A DNA stretch of 64,000 nt from Mercurialis annua (taxonomy: Eukaryota; Streptophyta; Magnoliopsida; Malpighiales; Euphorbiaceae). The stretch is from the NCBI RefSeq assembly GCF_937616625.2, contig NC_065573.1:13097001-13161000 (forward strand). The letters run 5' to 3'. Shown here piece by piece: positions 22,780 through 34,528 of this stretch (positions are counted from its first letter, which is position 1; every line of letters begins with the position of its first letter). Made by a program: the position numbers and the translations under genes. The notes below the pieces were generated by a model. It had not been told where the DNA came from, made no database searches, and saw nothing but the letters and a program-made list of their open reading frames with translations.

Positions 22780-24278
22780 CACTTCGACGCCGACCTCCAT
22801 GGGACTTCCGGGAGTGAAAATGAGCCTCCGATAGCTTGATTTGAGTGTGAAACCCAGTTAAGTGTCTGAAAATGGATGTAAAACATTATAGAAATGAATG
22901 TTAATGTGATAAGTAAGAATTCAGTTAAGAAAGTTATATAATTTCCGAGTACAAGGAATAGTACTCGATAAGTCGTAAGTACGACTAAGGATCATCGAGT
23001 TTTCAAGCAATCTAGAAGAGGAATCCAATCAACTTAAACTTAGAACTTAAAAGCATTATACGTATAGGAATACGAGATTCACGTCTAATCATTAAACATT
23101 AATTATTTATCAGACGTGTCAGAGCAGAGAGGTCAGTAGACGTGGGATAGCAAGGGCATATCATTTCATCGACCATATTTGTGATTGGATTGCGGTCACT
23201 GTGAGTTGCACTTTACTTTCGTGTATTATATATTAAAGTTATTTTATATAGATATATATACTGTTTACACGCATCGCATTATATATATAATTGTTTGAAA
23301 TGTTATATGTTTTATTAGTTTCTATATACGAGAACTAGTATGCGATCCGAAGAAACTAGCTACCTATTGGGTGTCAATAGGCTGTGTGATCACCAGTATC
23401 GAGTCAGTCTAGTATGTTTGCATTGAGAAATGACTTGACACAGCTGGGAGCTGTTGATGAATATGATATTTACGATTGGGTTATGATTTCGATACGCAGA
23501 GTGAACTCGGCTACGGTGTAGCCTGGAAGTCCCCGTATCGAGTGGCTGGGCCACCAGCGAGTTGGACTCGCAATTGATATTTACGATTGGGTTGAATGAT
23601 ATATGATTATTCGAGAGATGTGTCGCATGCTAGGATATTAGTTTCACACGGATCGAATACATGTTTATATGTTTTATATTATTGTTTTCTTGAGATGCGA
23701 TGCTATGTTTTTAAATTAATGCCGTTAGTAAAATGCAACCTCACTCAGTATTTTCCCAAATACTGACCCCTCACCTTTGATGCTTTCAGGTACTTAGTAT
23801 GTGGACCTAGCTAGAGGCCAATTTTGAAGTCCAGAAGTAAGTTGTATTTGTTTAGTATCTGACTTCTGTGAATGCTGCAGTAGTGGTCCCGCGTTGACAG
23901 AGTCGTAGCCTAGACAGCAGTACACATTGAGTGTACATATTACTTGCTTTCCAGTTTATATGTTTTTGTAGGCTACGTGTTTTATATGTTGTGCACGGCA
24001 CTAGGTGCCAGTAATATGTTGGATACACTAACTGATGTATATAGTACCGCGAGGCCAGTTCGTACGAGGTACGGTAACTAGAGCCCGCGAGGATAACAGA
24101 ACAGTTAGTGTAAATGTTTGTGTATACATGTTATGTATACTTGCTTCTGTTGCTTTATGTTATTTGTTTATTATTTGCGAAAAATTAATAGTGATTTAAG
24201 GCTTGCTACGGGTTCCGGAGCTACCACTCCCGTTCCCTAGCGCCGGTTGCGGCTCAATATTTTGGGTCGTGACAATGT

Positions 24279-24290
24279 TGGTATCAGAGC
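24279..24290 (+). other. Primer binding site (initiator tRNA-Met)
   Basis: TGGTATCAGAGC starts 5 bp after the 5' LTR. It is complementary to the 3' end of plant initiator Met-tRNA, the usual primer for minus-strand synthesis in plant LTR retrotransposons. Confidence 0.9.
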
Positions 24291-24682
24291 AGTTGGTCCA
24301 GTTACCACTGCTAGTTTGTTTTGGATGTCTGTCTGAATTGTGAAACTCTGTCAGTAAGTAAACCTAGGAACTACTGCAGCAAGAAAGTCAAACCTTAGTT
24401 GTTTGCATTTGATTGATATGTGCATTATTAGTAAGTTCCATAGCGCGCGCGAACGCAGATAGTTAAGCGAATAAAGTGATTAGTGTTTACAAATGCGAAT
24501 TGCTAAGGCAATTAAGTGTGTATTGCTCGAGCAAGGGATATTAGGTGATTCCATATTTATGAATTATGTATAGACTGATTGAAAGTTTAATGTTTGTGAT
24601 GCCTTATGAGATGATACTGAAGTTAAGCAAGGAAAAAGAGGGCTTAGATGGTCGTTGGCGTTTGAAACTGTTTCTTTTTAGT

Positions 24683-25525
24683 ATGTCTGGGCAGAACGGA
24701 GCTTAGTCACATGCTGCAGATGAATGGGAGGAAGCGCCTCCTATCTGTCAGAATGGTTACATGTCAGTATCTGGGATTGGCAGTTCTTCTAGAGTTAGGG
24801 GTAGAACCCACCCATCACAGATATAGTACAGTAAAGAAAGTGAGGAGAATCCTGAGGAGGATCCAGAGGAGGACTTTGAAGAAGAAGAGTTATCAGATGA
24901 GTCAGACGTCGAGAAGTATCGGAGTGAACATTTCTAGTCCAATGTGCGGAGATACTACAATTTGCGAGAGGATACAGAGATAGCTAAAGGTCAGGGGCAT
25001 GTGATTCTGAATCAAGTTAGGAGGCAAATGCGCTCCTTTTCTAGAGGAATACTACCAGTGGGACTATATTCCTCTGACTTTCTGCACATAGATGAAAGAG
25101 TTCCAGACCTTAATGAAGATAATAGGACAATTAACCGTAGATACGTTAGGGGTTTGGGACTCGAGTTTGATGAGCTATATGAGTATGTTCACGAGCACTT
25201 TGGGACGCTCACTATGATGGCCCGTAAGATCGAGGCTGACCACGAGTGGGATGGCAATCTTGTTCGACCCTACTTTTTCAGACGTGCGTTCTATCCATAT
25301 TATACTAGTCGATCCTCTGGTATTAGGACTAACCCCCACTTCGTGCATAGAGGCGGAGGCAACTCCAGTAGAAGAGTTAAGGGTCGACACACTGGTATAG
25401 TTATTAGGGAACCTAGCGTTCCACATCAGGCACCCCCAGGTATAAATGATCAATATGCTTTGAGTATTTGTGTTTATATGTTGCATTGTTGTGTATATGT
25501 TTACTGCATGCATGATAGAGCATAA
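24683..25525 (+). pseudogene. Gag-like frame with three in-frame TAG codons
   Basis: A single frame runs from an ATG (MSGQNG...) for 280 codons and is interrupted only by TAG at 24704, 24824 and 24935. The last 193 codons (from 24944) are fully open. An acidic stretch (EEDPEEDFEEEELSDESDVE) is followed by a segment resembling the C-terminal half of Ty3/gypsy Gag: a YSSDFLHIDERVPDLNED..RYVRGL block, then LTMMARKIEAD. No CCHC knuckle is seen, and the tail after about residue 255 looks non-coding. The outer copy at 20134-20400 reads TGG where 24935 is TAG, which fits methylation-driven G-to-A decay. It is probably a decayed gag. Readthrough or a conserved short protein is less likely. Confidence 0.65.
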
Positions 25526-28500
25526 CGAGTAGAATGTACCTATAGGATAATACCTCAGATAGGTAGGGCCTATAGGAAGCGATATTGACAAACATGTGCT
25601 TAAGAAATTAATATATAAACATAATTTACAAAAACAATAATATAATAAACGATAAATAATACATTTATCGCGAACGTAATTCCTGTGTTACGTTCTAGAA
25701 GTCGTGAAAGAAAAGATGGAATACTGGAAAGGAAATTTGATATGAAAGAACTGATACCTACACTCATAAGTGATGTGTACCAATACCTATACTTACACAT
25801 GGTATGATACAAGTATAGTAAAGAGGTGACAATAGTAATTACGGCTATAAGAAGTTTCAGAATGAACTGGGTTATTGGAAATATGGAGAAAGAATTGATG
25901 TGATAGGAGAATAGTCAGGAAAATGACAGAAGGTGACAGCAATACAAAAATTTAAAATATACTCAATAAGTATAAAGAAAGACGTTGATAGTCGCAGAGT
26001 GTACAATCTGGAGTAAACTTATATTTTATGGAAAGTATGAAGAATTTTTAAGATTTTTCAAGTTACAATTGTGCTCAGACATCGCATGTGACATTGCATA
26101 ATTATGATAGGAATGCATAAAAGAATGATTTTCAAAATTTTAGATCATGCACCATATCTTTACAATGATAAAGAAAAATGCGATTTTGAGCAACTCTTTG
26201 GTGATGAGAGGTGTCATCACTCTGAGCTGCAATTGTACTAATGATTTCAAACGATTTATAAAAAGTGATTTAAAAGAGCTGGCCAGCCAAAGAATGTTTT
26301 GAAATCTTTTGTTAGTAAGTGAACTCAGATGTGAAACTCTGCGACGGATAATAAAATGTTCTTAGTAGATAAGAATAAAATTTAAAAGCAAATCCCAATA
26401 ACAGAATAAAGCCCTGTTAATGATAATTGCAATATTGTTAAGGGAGCTACAGTGAAATGTGAACGAGGAGTTATTGCCGGAGAGCGAACGCAGTCAAGAT
26501 GCAATGCGCTGGCAATATTTAAGGATATAGTAATTATCCTTATGATAAAATAAAGGATGAAATAACGGAGAGTCATGTTAGACGAAAGAAACGTACGAGT
26601 ACGCAAGGATGAAGAATGTAACGATTGTTTTTATGTTGGGATAGATAGCGTGACGATCGAAAATTATATTAGAAAAGAAAAATTGGAAGTGTGAGGGACG
26701 AAAAGACGATAATATGAATGAGGAATATTGAGAGATATTTTAAGGATACGTAACCTTATGGATGTCAGTATTAGAAAGTACAGAAGTAGAAAAGAAATAA
26801 GGAATACAGACGATGAAGAAGATAATCCAATAAGACGTGAAAGTTTGAAATTAGATAGATCAAAAGATAAGTGATGCTAATTGACTGATATTAAGTGAAG
26901 TCACTAATATCAGCATTAAGAGCTATAGATTGTGTTAACTGAAAGGAGAAAAGTTAAGTTGTAAAATTCTAGTATAAGGAGAAAGGCACACGTATAGGCA
27001 TACGTGTCAGTAAATGTAAGAATTGTGGATAATATGAAAGAAAGTATAATGAAGAAACTCATATACCCTCAAGATTTAGTAAGATAAATAGAAAAGTGGA
27101 AAGTTCTAGAGATATATCAGAAGGATTATCAGAATAGCACAGCAGTAGCAGAGCTATTATAAATGAAGGAAGGACGTGATGAATACAGTAAGTAAAGGAT
27201 AAGATGATACTTCATTGCTATTGAACAGATAGGAATGAATTACATCTAAAAAGCCATGGTATTATAAAGACGAAGTCAGTTCTAGTACAAAGGAATCAAG
27301 TTGTTTAAAAGACAAATAGAACCATGTTATAAGTATTAATGAGGCATAAAGTATATTGAACAACAGAAATTGAAATTTACTCCCAATTGTTTTGGAAGTT
27401 ACGAAGTTAAGTACAATCTAAATGTTAAGGAGAATCGGAAAACCCTTCAAGAAGGAGGTGAGAGACAGAATAAGGATAAGCTAAGGAACGATTACGATCA
27501 GTGAAACTAAAGTCGTGAAGCTAATTGAGAATAAGAAACAGAAGTGTAAGATAAAAGAGAAGTTGATTATACAGAAAGAAGGAATGACGATAAAGGAAGT
27601 AAATAAGTTATTAAGGATCTAATGAATCAGTTAAAGATTAAAGATAAAGTTAAGCGAAGATTAGTCAGAAAAAGGGATTCTTAAGAAAGTTAAATAATAA
27701 GAAACGTATAAGGTCAACATGAATAAGGAATTATGACATAAAGGAAAGACAGTTTTGACTGATAAGTCAATATGAGACTTGAGATGATCTTCAAAGATCA
27801 TATAAAGAAAGATAAAGGAAATAATAATACAGATAGTATTGGTTAACGAAGGTAGCTGTACAAGTTACATGATTCAGGTTAATGTGAAGTGGAGCATTTA
27901 TAGTAATGGTGAACGGATGAAGGATCATGACTAACAAAATGTCACGAGATTCACAATAGCTTAAAAGAACAAAGGGACAGAAAAACTAAAGATAGTAAAA
28001 GAAGCGTCAGAAATTAACTATGTTAAGAAACAACAAATGTGATAGACAAGGTACAAATGGAAACAAATTGATTGAATAAGACACGAAGTATCAGATAAGG
28101 AAAGATGAAAGTATGAAATAAAAATAATGATCTGAGAAAGGAACATTATAGTAACAGAGAACGGTTCTTGATTAGCCCAGTGAGGTAAAGCTCCCCATAA
28201 CTCGAAGAAGAATGGAAAGGGAAATTAAAGACAATAGAAGATGTATCAGACTCATCTTCGCTAAGAAATAGCGATAATGATAAATAAAGTGCAGTTCGAG
28301 GGGAACTAATCGACAAAGAAACTAAATGGCGATTAGTCAAAGAAAGAAGTAGGAATGAAAGATAATCGCCTAGGAAAGAAGCATGGCGAAAGGGGTGCCA
28401 GCAAATATTAAAACCGCTGATTTGTCGTTACAAGTACGAATAAAGTTAGTACGTCATTAAGGATGTGGGTAACACGTCATTGACTATTTATTCATAAGAG

Positions 28501-28783
28501 AGGTACGTAACTACCCAATAGCTGCTAAGAATGGAATAATGGAATGAGAGAATATTAAACAACGTTTAGTGACGACCAGCAAGGGAAATCCCGACAAGGT
28601 GGTGATGACCCAAGGATTACAATATCAAAGAAATGACAAAGGTCATACTAAAAGCAATGGATTGAGCGAAAACAACAATGAAAAGATTCTCAATTATGCA
28701 ACAACAAGAAACTACGACGGACGAGTAATAATGGACGTCAAGAAAGATATAAGAACAATTATAAGGTCTCAACTAATATTATG
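25526..28783 (+). other. Non-coding interior of the nested element
   Basis: About 3.3 kb rich in purines on the plus strand, with no open frame of note. Parts (for example AGCAACTCTTTGGTGATGAG near 26189) align with the interiors of the elements at 18470 and 56143, so this is inherited element sequence and not captured host DNA. Confidence 0.7.
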
Positions 28784-28819
28784 AAAATTCGAGGACGAAT
28801 TTTTATAAGGGGGGAAGGA
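28784..28819 (+). promoter_or_regulatory. Polypurine tract with upstream hairpin
   Basis: Hairpin AAAATTCG-agga-CGAATTTT (28784-28803) is followed by the polypurine tract AAGGGGGGAAGGA (28807-28819), which directly abuts the 3' LTR. The tract would prime plus-strand DNA. The same hairpin and tract occur at 32013-32048 and 60359-60394. Confidence 0.85.
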
Positions 28820-31345
28820 TGTAATACCCAAAATGTTTAATTGTTTAATTGGACCATGTGTCCAGTTTTGAGACGCTAGAGTGGCGATATCAGAAGATTT
28901 TCGGATAAGATTTAGATAAATAAGTTTTAAGTAGGTCGGTTTTGGGAGGATAATAATGATGTATTTAATATTATCTCCTAGCTAGAAAGTTGGAATTGGA
29001 ATGAAAAGGGAAAATGTAAAGAAAAGTCCCAAAATGAAGTTCAGGGACTAAAGTGGTAATTTAGCCACTACGTCTCAAAATGGAAATTTATAAGTTTTGA
29101 CGGAAAAATATTAATAGTGGAATTCGTATTGTTTATTGGATATAAATAATACGTATGAAAATTGGTTAAAAGATTAATCAATTTAGTTATAGACCAAATT
29201 GAACAAAAGAAAAGTTCAAAAGATAATTTGTAACAAAGAAAGAAAACAAGGATCAAATAATCCTTTTAACCTTGATATATAAAGGTTTGGATATGAAAGA
29301 AATAAGATCAGAGAAAGGAGAAGAGAATCCAGAAGCTTCGCACTTTCATCGATCGATACCGTCGTTCGCTAGCCGTTTCGCCGTTCGGCGTCCGTTTCGA
29401 ACGATTTTCGCGTCGATCTCTTCGGAATTCAAGCCTCTATCTCTCCCAAGCATCAAAACAAGGTTAGTTACACGTTTCTACCATGAAAAATGAAGATTTA
29501 GTGGCTGTTTTACCGTTTCTATCGTGATTATATTGGATTCGCCGTTTGGAGCGTTTTGTGTTGATTTCGAAGTGATAAAAGTGTTATTAATGTGTCTAAA
29601 TGATCTAGGTATGTTTTGGAATGAATTTGGAGTGATTTGGGGCTTCGAAAATGGTCTAGGAGCCTCAAAATCGTCGTCCCCGAAGGGTGCACGACGTGCT
29701 GAAATTCAGCACGTCGTGCTGGTGCGCGACGTGCACCACAAGGGTGCACGACGTGCACCACAGGGGTGCACGACGTGCACCAGTGAAGGGCACGTCGTGC
29801 CCTTCATGAAAAATGAAGGGCACGATGTGCCAAGCTGGCACGACGTGCCCCACTTCGACGCCGACCTCCGTGGGACTTCCGGGAGTGAAAATGAGCCTCC
29901 GATAGCTTGATTTGAGTGTGAAACCCAGTTAAGTGTCTGAAAATGGATGTAAAACATTATAGAAATGAATGTTAATGTGATAAGTAAGAATTCAGTTAAG
30001 AAAGTTATATAATTTCCGAGTACAAGGAATAGTACTCGATAAGTCGTAAGTACGACTAAGGATCATCGAGTTTTCAAGCAATCTAGAAGAGGAATCCAAT
30101 CAACTTAAACTTAGAACTTAAAAGCATTATACGTATAGGAATACGAGATTCACGTCTAATCATTAAACATTAATTATTTATCAGACGTGTCAGAGCAGAG
30201 AGGTCAGTAGACGTGGGATAGCAAGGGCATATCATTTCATCGACCATATTTGTGATTGGATTGCGGTCACTGTGAGTTGCACTTTACTTTCGTGTATTAT
30301 ATATTAAAGTTATTTTATATAGATATATATACTGTTTACACGCATCGCATTATATATATAATTGTTTGAAATGTTATATGTTTTATTAGTTTCTATATAC
30401 GAGAACTAGTATGCGATCCGAAGAAACTAGCTACCTATTGGGTGTCAATAGGCTGTGTGATCACCAGTATCGAGTCAGTCTAGTATGTTTGCATTGAGAA
30501 ATGACTTGACACAGCTGGGAGCTGTTGATGAATATGATATTTACGATTGGGTTATGATTTCGATACGCAGAGTGAACTCGGCTACGGTGTAGCCTGGAAG
30601 TCCCCGTATCGAGTGGCTGGGCCACCAGCGAGTTGGACTCGCAATTGATATTTACGATTGGGTTGAATGATATATGATTATTCGAGAGATGTGTCGCATG
30701 CTAGGATATTAGTTTCACACGGATCGAATACATGTTTATATGTTTTATATTATTGTTTTCTTGAGATGCGATGCTATGTTTTTAAATTAATACCGTTAGT
30801 AAAATGCAACCTCACTCAGTATTTTCCCAAATACTGACCCCTCACCTTTGATGCTTTCAGGTACTTAGTATGTGGACCTAGCTAGAGGCCAATTTTGAAG
30901 TCCAGAAGTCAGTTGTATTTGTTTAGTATCTGACTTCTGTGAATGCTGCAGTAGTGGTCCCGCGTTGACAGAGTCGTAGCCTAGACAGCAGTACACATTG
31001 AGTGTACATATTACTTGCTGTCCAGTTTATATGTTTTTGTAGGCTACGTGTTTTATATGTTGTGCACGGCACTAGGTGCCAGTAATATGTTGGATACACT
31101 AACTGATGTATATAGTACCGCGAGGCCAGTTCGTACGAGGTACGGTAACTAGAGCCCGCGAGGATAACAGAACAGTTAGTGTAAATGTTTGTGTATACAT
31201 GTTATGTATACTTGCTTCTGTTGCTTTATGTTATTTGTTTATTATTTGCGAAAAATTAATAGTGATTTAAGGCTTGCTACGGGTTCCGGAGCTACCACTC
31301 CCGTTCCCTAGCGCCGGTTGCGGCTCAATATTTTGGGTCGTGACA
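28820..31345 (+). repeat. 3' LTR of the 21.7-31.3 kb element
   Basis: Same length (2526 bp) as the 5' LTR and nearly identical to it, with the same internal landmarks shifted by 7071 bp. It is followed directly by the target duplication TAAGT. Confidence 0.95.
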
Positions 31346-32048
31346 TAAGTGAAGACCTCATAAGGATACGTCTTGAGGATTCACCTCATAGATAACCATG
31401 ATTAATGATGATAGCGAAAGAATCTTCATACGAGAAGTGAAGCAACGAGAAAAGAGTAGATAACAAATAGTGGGATAAATTTCTAGCACTACTATAAATA
31501 ACAATCAGACAACGGCAACAGCCATACAAGAGAGACTACGTAAGTAGTGAAGCACGAGTTGTTTGAGTGTCCACATCACTCAACAAGAAATGATGATAAG
31601 ATTAGACGATGTCAGAGAATAAGATCAAGTCGTGACAACGACCAAATATAGAAGATTAATGGATTATCTAAACAAAGAAGCTAGTGACAAAGATTATCAT
31701 CTTTAATGATAAGATATCATTAAGACGAGCTATCATTGAACATCAGTAAAAAGCTGAAAGTTCAATTACGATTATAAGAGTTTATAGTAATGAATGACAG
31801 ACAAAAGACAAACACATGGATTGTGTTGTAGAATAAAAAGAAGAGATCAAAGGTAAGACTGTCAATGATAACTGACGTCAAAGTACAAGAAGTACATAAA
31901 TTGAAATGACGATTCCTTACGCTAACCAGTGTCGTAAGATAAACATGGTACTCCTATTATGAGGGAAATTCAAAATGTTAAGGGAATTAGGATAAGTCAA
32001 GAAAGGAATATGAAAATTCGAGGACGAATTTTTGTAAGGAGGGAAGAA
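31346..32048 (+). mobile_element. Internal region of the old outer element (right part)
   Basis: This resumes the outer element after the nested insertion. GTGAAGACCTCATAAGG continues as at 59596, and the GATAACCATGAT.A block and the GTGTCCACATCACTCAAC block match the 53-63 kb element. It ends with the AAAATTCG/CGAATTTT hairpin (32013-32032) and polypurine tract AAGGAGGGAAGAA (32036-32048). Confidence 0.88.
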
Positions 32049-34528
32049 TGTAATACCCCAAAATATTTAAGTTTTTAATTGGACCACGTGTCCAGTGTTA
32101 AGTCGCCAGAGTGGCGATATCGGAAAGATTTCTGAGAAATTAAGATAAATATTAAATTTTAGCAGGACGGATTCGAAAGGATTATTGCGAGAGATTTAAC
32201 ATGATATTTCAGTTCTAAAGTTGGAATTGGAATTAGAAAAGAAAAATGTTAAGAAAATCGCAAAATAAAGTATAGGGACTAAAATGGTAATTTAGCCATA
32301 TAAATTCCGAAGTGAAAATTATTTCGCCAAGGTCCGCGAAATGTGTTATAGTATATGTGGTAAAAGTTTCGGGTCAATCGGAGACCTTTTAAAATTTGGA
32401 CGCGGATGCGTTTTGGGCTAAATTGCAACTTTTGAGAAGTTTAAGGGCTAAAGTGTAAATCAGCCAATTAAGCTTCGAGAATAGTAATTTGAAGATTAAT
32501 GATGGAAAATAAAAATATTGGGTTAGTATTATTTATTGGATATAAATAATACGTAAGTATTCGAGTCAGGATAATTTAACCGTTTGGTTAAATTAGAAAG
32601 TTTAAAAGAGAAATGGTTTGAGTTAAAGAAATGAGGGATCAGAATAACCTTTTTACCAATATGTATATAAGAATTGAGAAGAGAAATGAAGAGTCCAGAA
32701 GAAGAAGAAAGCATCATATGAAGGAAATGACGATCATCGTCGATCCGTCGTCGTTTCGGCGTTTCTCGTCCAAATCAAGCGTTCTTTATATCGATTTGTT
32801 TAGAATTCTATTCTCTATCTACCACGAGCATCAAATCGAGGTAATTTGATGGTTTTTAATATTGAAATGATTGGGTTAGGGTTATTTCGTTTAAACGAAT
32901 TAAACGAATCATAATCGCGTTTCTATAGTCGTTTTTGGTAAGAATTGAATTGAATTATGTGTTATAACGAAGTGGAAGCATGCCGGGAATGACGAGGAGC
33001 GACGAAGCGCCCGTAGAATGGATTTTACGGGAGCTGAGTGCGGTGTGCGAACGCACACCTGTGTGTGCGGACGCACACCTGCTGATATGCGAACGCACAC
33101 TGGGGCCGTGCGTCTGCACGGGACCCTTCGTGCGCTCGCACAGCCAGCTACCGCGCCTATTTGGACATCTTACCCCGTTTCGACCTAGATTTCCGACTTT
33201 AAGTACGTCGGACATTAAAAGTGAATCACGGACCCCGAAAACAAGAAATTTGGATATCGAACATAACGAGTTCGATTAAGGTTTCGGGATATAAAGAACC
33301 TACGTTTAAGAATCAATGAATAAGAGATATAACGAATATCTCGATTAAGTATTAGAATACGACTAAAGTTAAGAATCGTATTTGAACTATGATTATATTA
33401 ACCTAAGTTATTAACTTAGGGTTTTGATATTACGCCTACGTTTATGGATTAAACGTACAGGAAACTCGACTAAGTAACTAACGTATCGACGAGTTATCAA
33501 GCTGATGAGCTGGAGTAGCTAAGAGATCGAACAATGCGCGAAGCCTACGTGTGCGGGTGATGATAATGCAGTTTTGGATAGCGGTCACTGTGAGTGGCAA
33601 ATTTACTTTTGTGTATTATTATGAAAGTTATTTTTATACCTTATTAGTATTATTACCCGTATATCGCATTTGTATGAACTGTTTATATGAGATGGTAGGT
33701 TTGATGAATTTGATTATATGAATATTGTGTATTCGTTGTTTTGAAGATGAATGTCTAGTGTGCAGTCCGAAGAGATCAACTACCTATTGGGTGTCAATAG
33801 GCTGCGTGATCATTAGTGAGTCAGTCTAGAGTGCCTGACTTTGTAATTAGAATTTAATATATATTTATGCATGATATAATATGAATTCGATACGAGTGAG
33901 CACTCGGCTACGATGTAGTCTGGAGTCCCCGTATCTAGTGGGCTGGGCCCACCAGTGAGTTGGACTCACACTTTGATTTCGATACAAGTGAGCACTCGGC
34001 TACAGTGTAGCCTGGAGTCCCCGTATCTAGTGAGTTGGACTCGCATTTTGAAATTTAGAATGTTTATGATTTGCCTATATCATGAATTTATAAATGTATT
34101 AAGCGTATGACGCTATACTTTGATAATACCATTAGTAACTTGCAAACTCACTCAGTATTTTCCCAAATACTGACCCCTTACTCTGATATTTGCAGGTAGA
34201 CAAAGTCAGATCAGACAAACCATCTCCACTGTGCCAGAAGTCATTGGACTTGCACAAGTATGAGTTCCTACAGCTGCAGTAGTCAGTAGGTGTCAGTCTA
34301 AGATTAGTGAATTGATTTCAAATAGTTATTTTTGAATGTAAACTCTCATATAATATTTCAACATTTATAAGTATATTATTTAAAAGAGTTTTTCTGAAAA
34401 TGTTTTATGTATAATATTATACTTTTAAATGCAAAAAATTATTAGTGGTTTTAGGCTTGCTACGGGTTTCAGAGCTACCACTCTCATTCCCTAGCGCCGG
34501 TCTCGGCTCAATAATTTGGGTCGTGACA
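32049..34528 (+). repeat. 3' LTR of the old outer element
   Basis: A 2480-bp LTR with TGTAATACCCC...GGGTCGTGACA ends. It has a TATA box TATATAAG (32664-32671), donor-like GAG|GTAATT (intron would start at 32841), a GTGCGaaCGCAC-type palindrome array (33041-33143), two successive hairpin modules (about 33889-34053) and an acceptor TTTGCAG|G ending at 34195. The matching 5' LTR is absent, so no target duplication can be assigned. Confidence 0.92.
33041..33143 (+). repeat. GTGCGAACGCAC palindrome array in the outer LTR
   Basis: Four or five units of the form GTGTGCG-aa-CGCACAC or GTGTGCG-ga-CGCACAC, then GTGCG-tct-GCAC, occur in about 100 bp. It sits at the same LTR position as the other arrays. 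Confidence 0.85.

Larger units (their letters stand above)
21749..24274 (+). repeat. 5' LTR of the 21.7-31.3 kb element
   Basis: It runs from TGTAATACCC to GGGTCGTGACA. In order it has: TATA box TATATAAAG (22205-22213); donor-like AAG|GTTAGT (intron would start at 22392); GTGCAC palindrome array (22615-22779); the hairpin set (about 23355-23575); a CAGTATTTtcccAAATACTG hairpin (about 23747-23766) overlapping the CTGAC branch-point-like site; acceptor TTTCAG|G ending at 23789; and the conserved 90-bp 3' end. Confidence 0.95.
21749..31345 (+). mobile_element. Complete young non-autonomous gypsy-type LTR retrotransposon, 9.6 kb
   Basis: Two 2526-bp LTRs (21749-24274, 28820-31345) flank a 4545-bp interior. 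The perfect target duplication TAAGT occurs at 21744-21748 and 31346-31350. An initiator-Met primer site follows the 5' LTR and a polypurine tract precedes the 3' LTR. By eye the LTRs differ at only about four positions (for example A22799 versus G29870), so the insertion is recent. The interior has no protease, RT, RNase H or integrase, only a stop-containing gag-like frame. Movement must therefore have used enzymes from another element. It is nested in the older element at 18470-34528. A related unoccupied site is visible near 59589-59610. Confidence 0.95.

Noticed and set aside
22453..22886. Overlapping open frames on both strands (128, 77, 68 and 83 aa) in the 5' LTR, repeated at 29524-29957
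   Set aside because: They are translations of the palindrome array, which is open on both strands because the unit lacks stops. They lie in an LTR and have repetitive composition.
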